Below, one piece after another: positions 38,079 to 47,037 of a stretch of DNA of 64,000 nt. Position 1 is the first letter of the stretch, and each line of letters opens with the position of its first letter. The position numbers and the translations under genes were made by a program. This DNA is from DATMER01 sp963741305 (GTDB taxonomy: Bacteria > Acidobacteriota > Thermoanaerobaculia > Multivoradales > UBA5704). Under the pieces are notes generated by a model. The model had not been told where the DNA came from and did not search any database. It saw only the letters and a program-made list of their open reading frames with translations. The stretch covers positions 5,270,001 to 5,334,000 of the forward strand of contig CAVUHL010000003.1 of the NCBI GenBank assembly GCA_963741305.1, given 5' to 3'.

Positions 38079-38103
38079 GTCTTTGGCGAAGAAGGAGCTG
38101 TAA

Positions 38104-39141
38104 ATGATTCGCAGGAAGTGTTGGACCGCCGCCATCTGCCTCGGCTTCATGACTCTTCTGGGCGGAGGCCGTCTTTCGGCCGCCCCCCCGGTGAAGAAGC
38201 AATCGGACGATGCCATGGCAAAGATGGTGGCGGAGGGCTGGAAAGAAGTCTCCAAGGGGGTGTTCGAACGCCAGTTGGGACGGGACAAGGTCGAACAACT
38301 GGGATTCGGTCAGGAAGGCCTTGAGTGGACCATCGGCGAGATGAGCCGTAGGCTCGAGCACCTGCGCCAAGAGCAGGAGGCCTACCCCTCGGAGAAGCTG
38401 GCCAAAATCATCGATGACCTGACCACCAGGATCGCCAGCACCAAGCGCGAGCTCTGGAACCTGGAACTAAACGCCTCCGAGGGGATGTCCAGTGTCACCG
38501 CGAACGTCGCAGGCGGCAGCTGCAGCAGCATCTGCTACAGCGCGACGGCGAACGCCTATGGCTTGACGAGCGCCCAGGGTGTGGCGGCGAATGCCGAAGC
38601 CAAATTCAACAGCACCTGCGGCTACTCCGGGAACACCTACGCCTACGCCTACGCCCGTGCGACCCAGGGGACCGTCACGACGACCAAAACCCAGGAGGAT
38701 CCGCGCACGGGTACCAATGTCACCAGTTCGGTTTCGGCGAGTTGGAACGGATCTCTGGACTGCTACTCGGAAGCCTACGCGTCCGTGTCGAGCTCGGCCC
38801 TGGGCATTTCCTACTCCACCAGCACCACCAACTATTCATGCCCGCCCGTGCCATGCAGCGTCACGATCTCCGGCACCACTTTCGAGTCCTTCTACAACTA
38901 CTCCTGCAGGAGCAGGACTTGGACCGCGAGCGTCACCAACTGCACCCCTTCCTCGTACCAATGGTGGGACAACGGCACTCCGGTAAGCACCGGCAGCACG
39001 TATACACGTTACGTCTGTGGCTATGACGCCTCCTTCAACCTTGAGGTGACCGTCAACGGCTCGGCATATGACAGCCATTACGTCTCGGTCTACACCGACG
39101 TATGCGAGTGCGGCCCCTGCAATGGCCAGATCTGCAACTGA
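38104..39141 (+). CDS. Secreted cysteine-rich protein of unknown function
   Basis: The protein has 345 residues. A signal peptide (AAICLGFMTLLGGGRLSAAP) is followed by a helical, charged region with coiled-coil character (about residues 40-125), then a Ser/Thr/Tyr/Asn-rich part with about 17 cysteines, ending CECGPCNGQICN. The cysteine-rich half suggests disulfide-bonded surface material. AAGGAG precedes ATG 38104. No family recognised. Confidence 0.7.
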   Translation: MIRRKCWTAAICLGFMTLLGGGRLSAAPPVKKQSDDAMAKMVAEGWKEVSKGVFERQLGRDKVEQLGFGQEGLEWTIGEMSRRLEHLRQEQEAYPSEKLAKIIDDLTTRIASTKRELWNLELNASEGMSSVTANVAGGSCSSICYSATANAYGLTSAQGVAANAEAKFNSTCGYSGNTYAYAYARATQGTVTTTKTQEDPRTGTNVTSSVSASWNGSLDCYSEAYASVSSSALGISYSTSTTNYSCPPVPCSVTISGTTFESFYNYSCRSRTWTASVTNCTPSSYQWWDNGTPVSTGSTYTRYVCGYDASFNLEVTVNGSAYDSHYVSVYTDVCECGPCNGQICN

Positions 39142-39159
39142 TCTCTGAGCCCTAGTCCC

Positions 39160-39181
39160 GGCGGGGCCTCGCGGCCCCGCC
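39160..39181 (+). terminator. GC-rich hairpin after the cysteine-rich gene
   Basis: GGCGGGGCC and GGCCCCGCC pair perfectly over 9 bases with a 4-base loop, 18 bases after the stop codon. No T-run follows, so it is either a weak terminator or an RNA-stabilising hairpin. Confidence 0.5.
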
Positions 39182-39229
39182 CTCCCCCTTGGCATACCCC
39201 ATGCTATCTTTCCCTCGGGCGGGGGGAAG

Positions 39230-40963
39230 ATGCTACGACGCATCCTTAATAGGAACCAGGACGAGCTGCTGGCGGAGAACCGCCGGCTCATCGGCGAGCT
39301 CCAGACGGCGCTCGCCACTTTCGACGCGTCCGAGGAGGACCAGGGCACCCTCCAGCGCTCCGCCCGGCAGCTCGACGAGCTGTTTCTCCTGGTCGTCGCA
39401 GGCGAGTTCAACGCCGGCAAGAGCGCTTTCATCAACGCCCTCCTCGGCGACAAGGTGCTGGAGGAGGGGGTCACCCCCACCACCACCCGCGTTCACCTGA
39501 TCCAGCACGGCCCTGAGGTCACCCGCGAGACCCTGGAATCGGCCCTCGACCGCATCACCGCCCCGGTCGACATCCTCAAGGACATCAACATCGTCGACAC
39601 CCCGGGGACCAACGCCATCCACCGGGAGCACGAGGCCATCACCCGCGAGTTCGTGCCGCGGTCGGACATGGTGCTCTTCGTCACCTCGGCCGACCGGCCG
39701 TTCACCGAGAGCGAGCGCGCCTTCCTCCAGGGCATCCGCGAGTGGGGGAAGAAGGTGGTCGTCGTCCTCAACAAGATCGACATCATCGACTCGCCCGAGG
39801 ACATCCAGCGCATCCTCGCCTTCATCGCGGAGAACGCCCGGTCGCTCCTCGGCTTCACGCCCGACATCTTCCCGGTCGCGGCCAAGCCCGCCTTCCGCGC
39901 CAAGCAGACCGGCGACCGTGAGCTCCTCGCCAGCAGCCGGTTCGAGGCGCTGGAGAGCTACATCGTGGATACGCTCGACGAGAAGGAGCGCATCCGCCTC
40001 AAGCTCATGAACCCGCTGGGCGTGGCTTCGCACCTCTCGAGCAAATACCTGCAGGTGACCGACGGCCGGCTGGAGCTGCTCAAGGACGACTTCGCGACCA
40101 TGGAGGACATCGAGCGCCAGCTCGGCCTCTACAAGGAGGACATGCGGCGGGAGTTCCGCTTCCGGCTGTCCGACGTGGACAACATCCTCCACGAGTTCGA
40201 GAAACGCGGCGTGGCCTTCTTCGACGAGACCATGCGCCTGGCCCGCTTCATGGACCTGATCAACAAGTCCAAGATGAAGGCCGACTTCGAGCGCATGGTG
40301 GTGGGCGAAACGCCGCAGCTCATCGAGCGCAAGGTCAACGAGGTGATCGACTGGCTGGTCTCCTCGGACCTCCGCCAGTGGCAGGCGATCATGGAGCACA
40401 TCTCGCGGCGCCGGCACGAGCACGCCGACCGCATCGTCGGCCGGGTCGGAGGCAGCTTCGACTTCGACCGCGTGCGGCTGCTCGACAGCGTCGGCCGGAC
40501 GGCGCAGCGCTCGATGCAGAGCTACGACAAGGAGGCCGAGGCCACGCGCATGGCCGAGTCGGTGCAGGTGGCGGTGGCGGGCACGGCGCTCGTCGAGATC
40601 GGAGCGCTCGGGCTCGGAGCCGTCCTGACGCACATCGCGGTCACGGCCGCGGCGGACTTCACCGGCATCATCGCCGCGGGCTCGATCGCAGTGCTCGGCT
40701 TCTTCATCATCCCCAACCGGCGCCACGACGCCAAGAAGGAGCTGCGCCAGAGGATCGAGGAGTTGCGCACGCAGCTCATGGACGGCCTCACCGGCCAGTT
40801 CGACCGCGAGATCGACGAAAGCACGCGCCGCATCGAGGAGGCGATCGGCCCCTACACCCGCTTCGTGCGCGCCGAGCGTGACAAGCTGACCACGGTCCGC
40901 GGCGACCTCGACGGTGTCAACCAGGGCCTGGTCCGGCTGCGCGCGCGGGTCGAGTCGCTCTAG
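39230..40963 (+). CDS. Bacterial dynamin-like GTPase
   Basis: The protein has 577 residues. The G1 motif is AGEFNAGKSAFINALL, the switch region has TPTTTRVH, G3 is VDTPGTNA and G4 is LNKIDIID. The long helical stalk that follows and two hydrophobic segments (VQVAVAGTALVEIGALGLGA, then FTGIIAAGSIAVLGFFIIP) suggest membrane binding. Such proteins fuse, bend or protect membranes. Start ATG 39230 has GGGGGGAAG upstream. Confidence 0.88.
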   Translation: MLRRILNRNQDELLAENRRLIGELQTALATFDASEEDQGTLQRSARQLDELFLLVVAGEFNAGKSAFINALLGDKVLEEGVTPTTTRVHLIQHGPEVTRETLESALDRITAPVDILKDINIVDTPGTNAIHREHEAITREFVPRSDMVLFVTSADRPFTESERAFLQGIREWGKKVVVVLNKIDIIDSPEDIQRILAFIAENARSLLGFTPDIFPVAAKPAFRAKQTGDRELLASSRFEALESYIVDTLDEKERIRLKLMNPLGVASHLSSKYLQVTDGRLELLKDDFATMEDIERQLGLYKEDMRREFRFRLSDVDNILHEFEKRGVAFFDETMRLARFMDLINKSKMKADFERMVVGETPQLIERKVNEVIDWLVSSDLRQWQAIMEHISRRRHEHADRIVGRVGGSFDFDRVRLLDSVGRTAQRSMQSYDKEAEATRMAESVQVAVAGTALVEIGALGLGAVLTHIAVTAAADFTGIIAAGSIAVLGFFIIPNRRHDAKKELRQRIEELRTQLMDGLTGQFDREIDESTRRIEEAIGPYTRFVRAERDKLTTVRGDLDGVNQGLVRLRARVESL

Positions 40964-40973
40964 AATGTCTGCC

Positions 40974-41168
40974 ATGGATAAGGAGATCTGGTTCCGCAAG
41001 GGTCTGTCCTTCGAGGAGGAGGCCAAGGCAGACCGTGAATTCTGGGAGCAGATGACGGGCAGCGAGCGCGTTCAGGTTCTGCTGGACATGAGGGGGGAGG
41101 CCTGGAAAGTTGGCGAAAAACGTATCAGCAGACTTCGAAGAGTTGCTCGCGTTGTTGAACGCTCATGA
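40974..41168 (+). CDS. Small partner protein of a nucleotidyltransferase
   Basis: The protein has 64 residues. The middle part EAKADREFWEQMTGSERVQ resembles short proteins often encoded just before DUF6036-type nucleotidyltransferases, where the motif is DREYW...L(T/S)PEER. It overlaps the next gene by 59 bases. It may be an antidote or regulator of the enzyme; this is inference from the pairing. Confidence 0.6.
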   Translation: MDKEIWFRKGLSFEEEAKADREFWEQMTGSERVQVLLDMRGEAWKVGEKRISRLRRVARVVERS

Positions 41169-41595
41169 AGTCCGAGCGCTCGTCGTGGGGGGATTCGCCT
41201 TCTCCTTCCATGCCAAGCCTCGATACACCAAGGATCTCGACATCTGGATCGATCCGGAGCCCGAAAATGTCAGCCGATTGCTGCAGGCGCTGGACGAATT
41301 CGGGTTTGGGAGCATCGGCCTGAAGGCTGAGGATTTCCTGAGCCCGGGACGGTTCGTTCAGCTCGGCTACTCTCCGGTTCGAATCGACCTGTTGACCTCG
41401 ATTCTAGGGGTCAGTTTCGAAGAGGCTTGGGCCAATCGGGTCGAAGACATGTTCGGAACGACAAGGGCCTGCTACTTGGGCAAAACTGAGCTCATTCACA
41501 ACAAACAGGCCGTCGGCCGCGCCCAGGACCGGGTGGATGTTGAAGTCCTGCAATCGTTCCGCAAGTCTCGTCGGCACCGAGGAAAACCAGAGTGA
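41110..41595 (+). CDS. Minimal nucleotidyltransferase (DUF6036/AbiEii-like)
   Basis: The protein has 161 residues. The fold motif is VVGGFAFSFHAKPRYTKDLD followed by IWID, giving GG and the DxD-type acidic residues; a third acid may be in VRIDLLTS. Enzymes of this group transfer nucleotides to proteins or tRNA and often act as toxins. TTG 41110 is supported by GGGGGAGG upstream. Its stop overlaps the next gene's GTG (GTGA). Confidence 0.75.
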   Translation: MAKNVSADFEELLALLNAHEVRALVVGGFAFSFHAKPRYTKDLDIWIDPEPENVSRLLQALDEFGFGSIGLKAEDFLSPGRFVQLGYSPVRIDLLTSILGVSFEEAWANRVEDMFGTTRACYLGKTELIHNKQAVGRAQDRVDVEVLQSFRKSRRHRGKPE

Positions 41596-43211
41596 CCACT
41601 CCCCCCCCGAAGCCAAAGAAGCCGAGCACCTGGGTGAGCCTCGCCAAGGCGTTCACCTCTTGGCGCACCGCGTCAGTGACGCTGATGTCGTTCTCGTCCG
41701 GCATGCCGCTGGGGCTGGTCTGGATCGCCATCCCGGACTGGATGCGCGATATCGGGGTGGACATCCGCGTCGTCGGGCTCATCACCCTGGCGCAGGCGCC
41801 GTGGACGTTCAAGTTCCTCTGGGCGCCGCTCATGGACCGCTATGTCCCTCCTTGGCTCGGCCGTCGGCGCGGCTGGGCGGCGATCACCCAGCTCCTGCTC
41901 TTCATCTTTACCCTGATGCTCGCGGGCGTCGGCGACCATCCGGACACGCCCTGGGTCGTTGCCGCCCTGGCCATGGCCATCGCCTTTGCCGCGGCCAGCC
42001 AGGACATCGCAGTCGATGCTTATGCGGTCGACGTGCTGCGCCCAGAGGAGCAGGCGATCGCGGTGGGCGCGCGCAACTTCCTCTATCGCGTGGGAATGAT
42101 CTGGGTCGCGGGCGGCACCGCCATTACCCTGGCGGGAAGGTACGGCTGGTCCACGGTCAACATCTTCCTGGCCTGCCTTTACCTGCCCATGCTGCTGGTG
42201 ACCTGGAAGGCTCCCGAGCCCCAGGACGTCGCCGCCGCGCCGACGACGCTCAAGGAGGCGGTCTGGAATCCGTTCCTGGGCTTCCTCACCCGGCACCGCG
42301 CTTTGGAAATCCTGGCGTTCGTGGTGCTCTACAAGCTCGCGGACCAGCTCGCGCAGTCGCTCCAGCGCCCGTTCCTGATCGACATGGGCTACAACGAGGT
42401 GGACCGCGGTGTGGCGCTCTCGACCGTGGGTGTGGTCGGCAACGTCGCGGGCACGTTCATCGGCGGCCTTCTGACCGCGCCGCTGGGGCTTGGACGCTCG
42501 CTGTGGATCTTCGGCTTTTTCCAGATCTTCTCGAACGCCGGCTATGCCCTGATCGCCGCCGAGGGGGAGGTCAACCGCACGCTGATGCTCTCGGCCATCG
42601 GTTTCGAAACGTTTTCGAGCGGGCTCGGAAGCGGCGCCTTCTCGGTGCTGCTGCTCCGCATGACGCAGAAGCGCTTCTCGGCCACGCAGTACGCACTCTT
42701 TTCCAGCCTGTTCGGCCTGCCGCGCATCCTCGCCGGTCCGATCGCGGGCTTCTCCGCTTACGCCGTCGGATGGGAGACGTTCTTCTGGGCCACCATGGTG
42801 ATCGGCATCCCGGGCATGGTGATGCTGTCGCGCTTCGTGCCATTTACTGCGCGGGAGCCGGAGTTCCGGATCGAGGAGCCGAGGATCCGCCATCCGCTCA
42901 CGGCAGGCGAGCTGACGGTTCGGGGCCTGGCCGGCACCTTCGTCGGATTCGCCTCGGGCGCGCTGCTCACGGCGCTGCTGTCCGCCCTCAAGGTGGTCAA
43001 CGACGCGACCAAGGCGGGGACGCAGGCGGCGTTCGACATGTGGACGCCGCTGATATCGCTCGGCCGCCCGGTGGACAATGCCGGATGGCTCACGTTGATC
43101 GGCCTGCTCGTCTGGGGGATCACCTGCGGATTGTTCACTGCCGCGGTCTCGGCGGCGCGCCACGGCGCGGGCCAGGAGCTGGGGCTCGATCCCGATTACG
43201 AAGAAACATGA
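41592..43211 (+). CDS. AmpG-like MFS transporter
   Basis: The protein has 539 residues and about 12-14 hydrophobic segments. The first block (LMSFSSGMPLGLVWIAIPDW) and LWAPLMDRYVPPWLGRRRGW match the AmpG group of the major facilitator superfamily, which brings muropeptides into the cytoplasm for recycling. Further helices after residue 440 are typical of longer members. It starts at GTG 41592. Confidence 0.85.
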   Translation: MTTPPPKPKKPSTWVSLAKAFTSWRTASVTLMSFSSGMPLGLVWIAIPDWMRDIGVDIRVVGLITLAQAPWTFKFLWAPLMDRYVPPWLGRRRGWAAITQLLLFIFTLMLAGVGDHPDTPWVVAALAMAIAFAAASQDIAVDAYAVDVLRPEEQAIAVGARNFLYRVGMIWVAGGTAITLAGRYGWSTVNIFLACLYLPMLLVTWKAPEPQDVAAAPTTLKEAVWNPFLGFLTRHRALEILAFVVLYKLADQLAQSLQRPFLIDMGYNEVDRGVALSTVGVVGNVAGTFIGGLLTAPLGLGRSLWIFGFFQIFSNAGYALIAAEGEVNRTLMLSAIGFETFSSGLGSGAFSVLLLRMTQKRFSATQYALFSSLFGLPRILAGPIAGFSAYAVGWETFFWATMVIGIPGMVMLSRFVPFTAREPEFRIEEPRIRHPLTAGELTVRGLAGTFVGFASGALLTALLSALKVVNDATKAGTQAAFDMWTPLISLGRPVDNAGWLTLIGLLVWGITCGLFTAAVSAARHGAGQELGLDPDYEET

Positions 43212-43252
43212 ACGGCCCCGGCTCCGTTCTATAGGGTGGAAGGAGAAAGTGA

Positions 43253-43456
43253 ATGGCTCTCTATCGTTCCCGTAGCAACAAGAGGATCGCCGGTGTGTGC
43301 GGAGGCATCGCCGAGTGGCTGGGGTGGTCTCCGACCGCGGTCCGCGTCGCCTACGTCATCATCTCGGTCCTCTCGGTCGGGTTCCCCGGCACTATCGCGT
43401 ACGTCATCCTCTGGCTCGTGATGCCGCAGGAGCCGTACCCGTACACGAAGATGTAG
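43253..43456 (+). CDS. PspC-domain membrane protein
   Basis: The protein has 67 residues. It begins with the PspC signature LYRSRSNKRIAGVCGGIAEW and has one hydrophobic helix (VRVAYVIISVLSVGFPG), then YVILWLVMP. PspC domain proteins link membrane stress to transcription. AAGGAGA lies upstream of ATG 43253. The next gene begins 9 bases later. Confidence 0.9.
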   Translation: MALYRSRSNKRIAGVCGGIAEWLGWSPTAVRVAYVIISVLSVGFPGTIAYVILWLVMPQEPYPYTKM

Positions 43457-43465
43457 CATCGGGGG

Positions 43466-45172
43466 ATGAACCTCCCCCGAACTCTCGCAGTCGCGCGTGG
43501 TGACGAGCCGGCCGACCTGCTGCTGCGCAACGCCCGCCTGATCAACGTGCTCTCAGGAGAAATCCATCCCGCCGACGTCGCGGTCGCGGGCCCGATGATC
43601 GCCGGTATCGGGGCAGGCTATCGGGGCAGGCAGGAGATCGACCTCGGCGGGCGGTATCTCTGCCCCGGTTTTCTCGACGCTCACGTCCACATCGAAAGCT
43701 CGATGGTGCCGCCGGCCGAGTTCGCCCGGGCCGTGCTGCCGTGCGGGGTGACCACGGTGGTCACGGACCCGCACGAGATCGGCAACGTGCTCGGGCTCGA
43801 AGGCATCCGCTTCATGCTCGGAGACGCCGCGGGCTCGTCCCTGGATGTCCGGGTCAATGCGCCGTCCTGCATACCGGCCACCCACCTGGAGACCTCCGGC
43901 GCCCGGCTGGAGGCGGCGGACCTGATGGCTCTGCTCTCCGAGCCCAAGGTGCTCGGGCTGGCCGAGGTCATGAACTTCCCAGGCGTGATCCAGGGGGATC
44001 CGGAGATCATCGCCAAGCTCTGCGCCTTCCACGGCCGGATCATCGACGGCCACTGCCCCGGCCTCTCCGGGCACCGGCTGTCGGCCTACGCCGCGGCCGG
44101 CATCAGCTCGGACCATGAGTGCGTCACGGTCGAGGAGGCACGGGAGAAGATGCGCGTGGGGTTGGCCATCTTCCTGCGCGAGGCGAGCAACGCCCGCAAT
44201 CTGCGCGATCTCCTCCCCCTGGTGACCCCGGCCAACGAGCGGCGCCTCTGCCTGTGCACGGACGACCGCCATCCCATCGACCTGCTCGGTGAGGGATCGA
44301 TCGACCACCTCGTCCGCCTCGCCATCGCAGAGGGGATCGATCCGGTGACCGCGATCCGCATGGCGACCCTGAACACGGCGGAGCACTACCGGTTGAGGGA
44401 CCGCGGCGCGGTCGCGCCCGGCCGGCGGGCCGACCTGGTGGTCTTCTCCGATCTTTCCTCCCCGCGGGCCGAGGAGGTCTTCGTCTCCGGCGAGTTGGTC
44501 GCAAGGGAAGGAAAGATGGCCCACAAGCGGAAGCATCGCCGGTACGACCATCTGCCGCGGACGGTTCACATCGACCCTGAGCGGCTCGACTTTTCCATCC
44601 GGGCCGCAGGAAGCCAGGCCCGGGTGATCGGAGTCATCCCCGACCAGCTCATCACGCACCACCTGACCCGGGAGGTCCCCATCCGCGACGGATGGGCGCA
44701 GGCCGACCCGGAGCGCGACCTTCTCAAGATGGCCGTGATCGAACGCCACCACGGCACGGGCAACATCGGGCTCGGGTTCGTGCAGGGGGTCGGGCTGACG
44801 CAGGGGGCCATCGCGAGCACGGTCGCGCACGACCATCACAATCTGGTGGTCATCGGCGCCGACGACGTCTCCATGCGGACCGCGGCGCGGGCGGTTGCCG
44901 CTGCCGGAGGGGGATTGGCCGTGGCCGTGGGCGAGCGCGAGCTGACCGTGCTCCCCCTGCCCATCGCCGGCTTGATGTCCGACTGGGAGATCGACATGGT
45001 ACGGGACCGGCTGCAACGCCTCCTCAACGACGCCCACCGCCTGGGCTCCCGCCTGCGTGATCCCTTCATGGCCATGAGCTTCCTTGCGCTGGAGGTGATC
45101 CCCGCGCTCAAGCTCACGGACAAGGGGCTGGTGGACGTGGAGCAGTTCGAGGTGGTGTCATTGTTTGTATGA
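43466..45172 (+). CDS. ade: Adenine deaminase
   Basis: The protein has 568 residues. The metal site is FLDAHVHIESSM, followed by TDPHEIGNVLG, DGHCPGLSG, CLCTDDRHPIDL and HDHHNLVVIG. This is the bacterial Ade type of the amidohydrolase family, which turns adenine into hypoxanthine for salvage. Full length and motifs are present. It starts 9 bases after the PspC gene. Confidence 0.94.
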   Translation: MNLPRTLAVARGDEPADLLLRNARLINVLSGEIHPADVAVAGPMIAGIGAGYRGRQEIDLGGRYLCPGFLDAHVHIESSMVPPAEFARAVLPCGVTTVVTDPHEIGNVLGLEGIRFMLGDAAGSSLDVRVNAPSCIPATHLETSGARLEAADLMALLSEPKVLGLAEVMNFPGVIQGDPEIIAKLCAFHGRIIDGHCPGLSGHRLSAYAAAGISSDHECVTVEEAREKMRVGLAIFLREASNARNLRDLLPLVTPANERRLCLCTDDRHPIDLLGEGSIDHLVRLAIAEGIDPVTAIRMATLNTAEHYRLRDRGAVAPGRRADLVVFSDLSSPRAEEVFVSGELVAREGKMAHKRKHRRYDHLPRTVHIDPERLDFSIRAAGSQARVIGVIPDQLITHHLTREVPIRDGWAQADPERDLLKMAVIERHHGTGNIGLGFVQGVGLTQGAIASTVAHDHHNLVVIGADDVSMRTAARAVAAAGGGLAVAVGERELTVLPLPIAGLMSDWEIDMVRDRLQRLLNDAHRLGSRLRDPFMAMSFLALEVIPALKLTDKGLVDVEQFEVVSLFV

Positions 45173-45185
45173 AAGGATACCGCGC

Positions 45186-46886
45186 ATGAACAGCTCCCGC
45201 GAAGCCATGGATGCCGCGGTGCGGGATCTCCAGGCGCACCGGCAGGCCTGGACACAGGTCTCGGTGCGCGACCGGATCTCCCTTCTGGAGGAGCTGATCC
45301 GCAGCTTCCTCCCCGTGGCCGAGCGCTGGGCCGAGGCGGCCATCGAGGCCGAGGGGATCGATACGTCTCTCCCCTCCTCGGGCGAGGAGGCGCTGGTCGG
45401 CCCCTACTTCGTGATCCGCAACCTGCGGCTGCTCAGAAAGGCGCTCTGGGACGTCGAGGTCCACGGCCGGCCGCGCATTCCCGGCTCGGTGCGCACCCGG
45501 CCGGACGGCCAGGTCACGGCCCGGATCTTCCCCTACGACGTCTGGGACCAGGTCTTCTACACCGGGGTCACTGCCGACGTCTGGATGGAGCCCGGAGTCA
45601 CGGCCGAGGCTCTCCCGCAGACCATGGCCGTGGCCTACCACGCCCGCGAGCGCAAGGGGGCCGTCGCCCTGGTGCTCGGCGGCGGCAACGTCACCTCCAT
45701 CGGCCCGATGGATGCGCTCTACAAGCTATTCGTGGAAGACCAGGTCGTCCTCTTCAAGACCCATCCGGCCAACGTTTACGTCGGACCGCTCATCGAGGAG
45801 GGCTTCAAGCCGCTGATCGACCGCGGGTTCCTGCGCGTGGTCTATGGCGGAGCCGAGGAGGGGGCCTACCTCGCTCCGCACCCCGGGGTGGACGAGCTCC
45901 ACATCACCGGCTCGGACCGCACCTACGACGCGATCGTATTCGGCACTGGAGAGGAGGGAGCCCGGCGCAAGGAGCGGGACGAGCCCGTGGTGGCCAAGCG
46001 CTTCACGTCCGAGCTCGGCAACGTGAGCCCGGTAATCGTGGTGCCGGGGCCCGAGGGCTCCTGGAGCGAGACCGACCTCGCCTACCATGCCGACAACCTG
46101 GCGACCATGCTAACCAACAACGCAGGGTTCAACTGCAACGCATCGCGGGTGATCATCCAGCATGCCTCGTCGCCGCAGAGGGAGCCGCTACTGGCGGCCA
46201 TTCGCGAGGCCCTGGGTAAAGTGCCCACGCGCAAGGCCTGGTATCCAGGGGCCGCGGACCGCTATGACTCCTTCATGAAGGCCCATCCCGAGGCCGAGCG
46301 CTTTGGGGAAAGGAACGGGGAGCATCTCCCCTGGGCCCTGATCCCCGGGGTCTCGCCGGAGACCCGGGACGACATCGTCTTCCGCACCGAGGCGTTCTGC
46401 GGCGTCTGCGCCGAGACGCCCCTCCCGGCTGCCAACGCTGCGGAGTTCCTCGACCGCGCCGTGGATTTCTGCAACGACACGGTCTGGGGGACTTTGAACG
46501 TAACGATCATCGTCCACCCCTCCTCGCTGCGGGACCCCGCGGTCAAGGAGGCTCTGGACCGCGCCGTGGCAAACCTCCGCTACGGCACGGTATCGATCAA
46601 TCACTGGGCAGCGGCGGGCTTCGGTCTCGTGGTGACGCCCTGGGGAGCCTTCCCCGGCCACACCCGGCGGGATATTCAGTCTGGCTCGGGCACGGTCCAC
46701 AACATCCTCATGTTCGACCGCCCGCAGAAGACGGTGATCCAGGCCCCGTTCCGGGTCTGGCCCAAGCCGATCTGGTTCTCGAGCCACCGGACGGCCCACA
46801 GGATCACCCCGAAGCTCGTGCACTTCGAGGCCGCGCCATCGTGGGCGAAGCTGCCGGGGATTCTGGTGCCTGCGATAAAGGGGTGA
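45186..46886 (+). CDS. Aldehyde dehydrogenase family protein
   Basis: The protein has 566 residues from ATG 45186 (AAAGGA upstream); ATG 45165 would overlap the ade gene. The NAD-binding region has VLGGGNVTSIGP and ITGSDRTYDAIV, the general base lies in FTSELGNVSPVI, and the catalytic Cys lies in NNAGFNCNASRVI. It oxidises an aldehyde; the substrate is unknown. The C-terminal tail after about residue 520 is longer than usual. Confidence 0.85.
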   Translation: MNSSREAMDAAVRDLQAHRQAWTQVSVRDRISLLEELIRSFLPVAERWAEAAIEAEGIDTSLPSSGEEALVGPYFVIRNLRLLRKALWDVEVHGRPRIPGSVRTRPDGQVTARIFPYDVWDQVFYTGVTADVWMEPGVTAEALPQTMAVAYHARERKGAVALVLGGGNVTSIGPMDALYKLFVEDQVVLFKTHPANVYVGPLIEEGFKPLIDRGFLRVVYGGAEEGAYLAPHPGVDELHITGSDRTYDAIVFGTGEEGARRKERDEPVVAKRFTSELGNVSPVIVVPGPEGSWSETDLAYHADNLATMLTNNAGFNCNASRVIIQHASSPQREPLLAAIREALGKVPTRKAWYPGAADRYDSFMKAHPEAERFGERNGEHLPWALIPGVSPETRDDIVFRTEAFCGVCAETPLPAANAAEFLDRAVDFCNDTVWGTLNVTIIVHPSSLRDPAVKEALDRAVANLRYGTVSINHWAAAGFGLVVTPWGAFPGHTRRDIQSGSGTVHNILMFDRPQKTVIQAPFRVWPKPIWFSSHRTAHRITPKLVHFEAAPSWAKLPGILVPAIKG

Positions 46887-46887
46887 C

Positions 46888-47036
46888 CCTCACCCCCCGG
46901 CCCCCTCTCCCACACGCACTCACACCCACCCGGGAGAGGGGGAGGCGGAAACAGCCTGGCTTCAGTTTCTTGTTGGGCGGTGGCGCCCCTCTCCCGGGCG
47001 GCGGGAGTGCGTGTGGGAGAGGGGACGGGGGTAAGG
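46888..47036. repeat. CTCTCCC inverted-repeat element C
   Basis: This is the same design and nearly the same length as element A: ends CCTCACCCCCC and GGGGGTAAGG, with CACACGCACTCACACCC and GGGAGTGCGTGTGGGAG as the inner arms. It fills the whole gap between the convergent ALDH and ExbD-like genes, so it may serve as a two-way terminator. Confidence 0.8.
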
Positions 47037-47037
47037 G

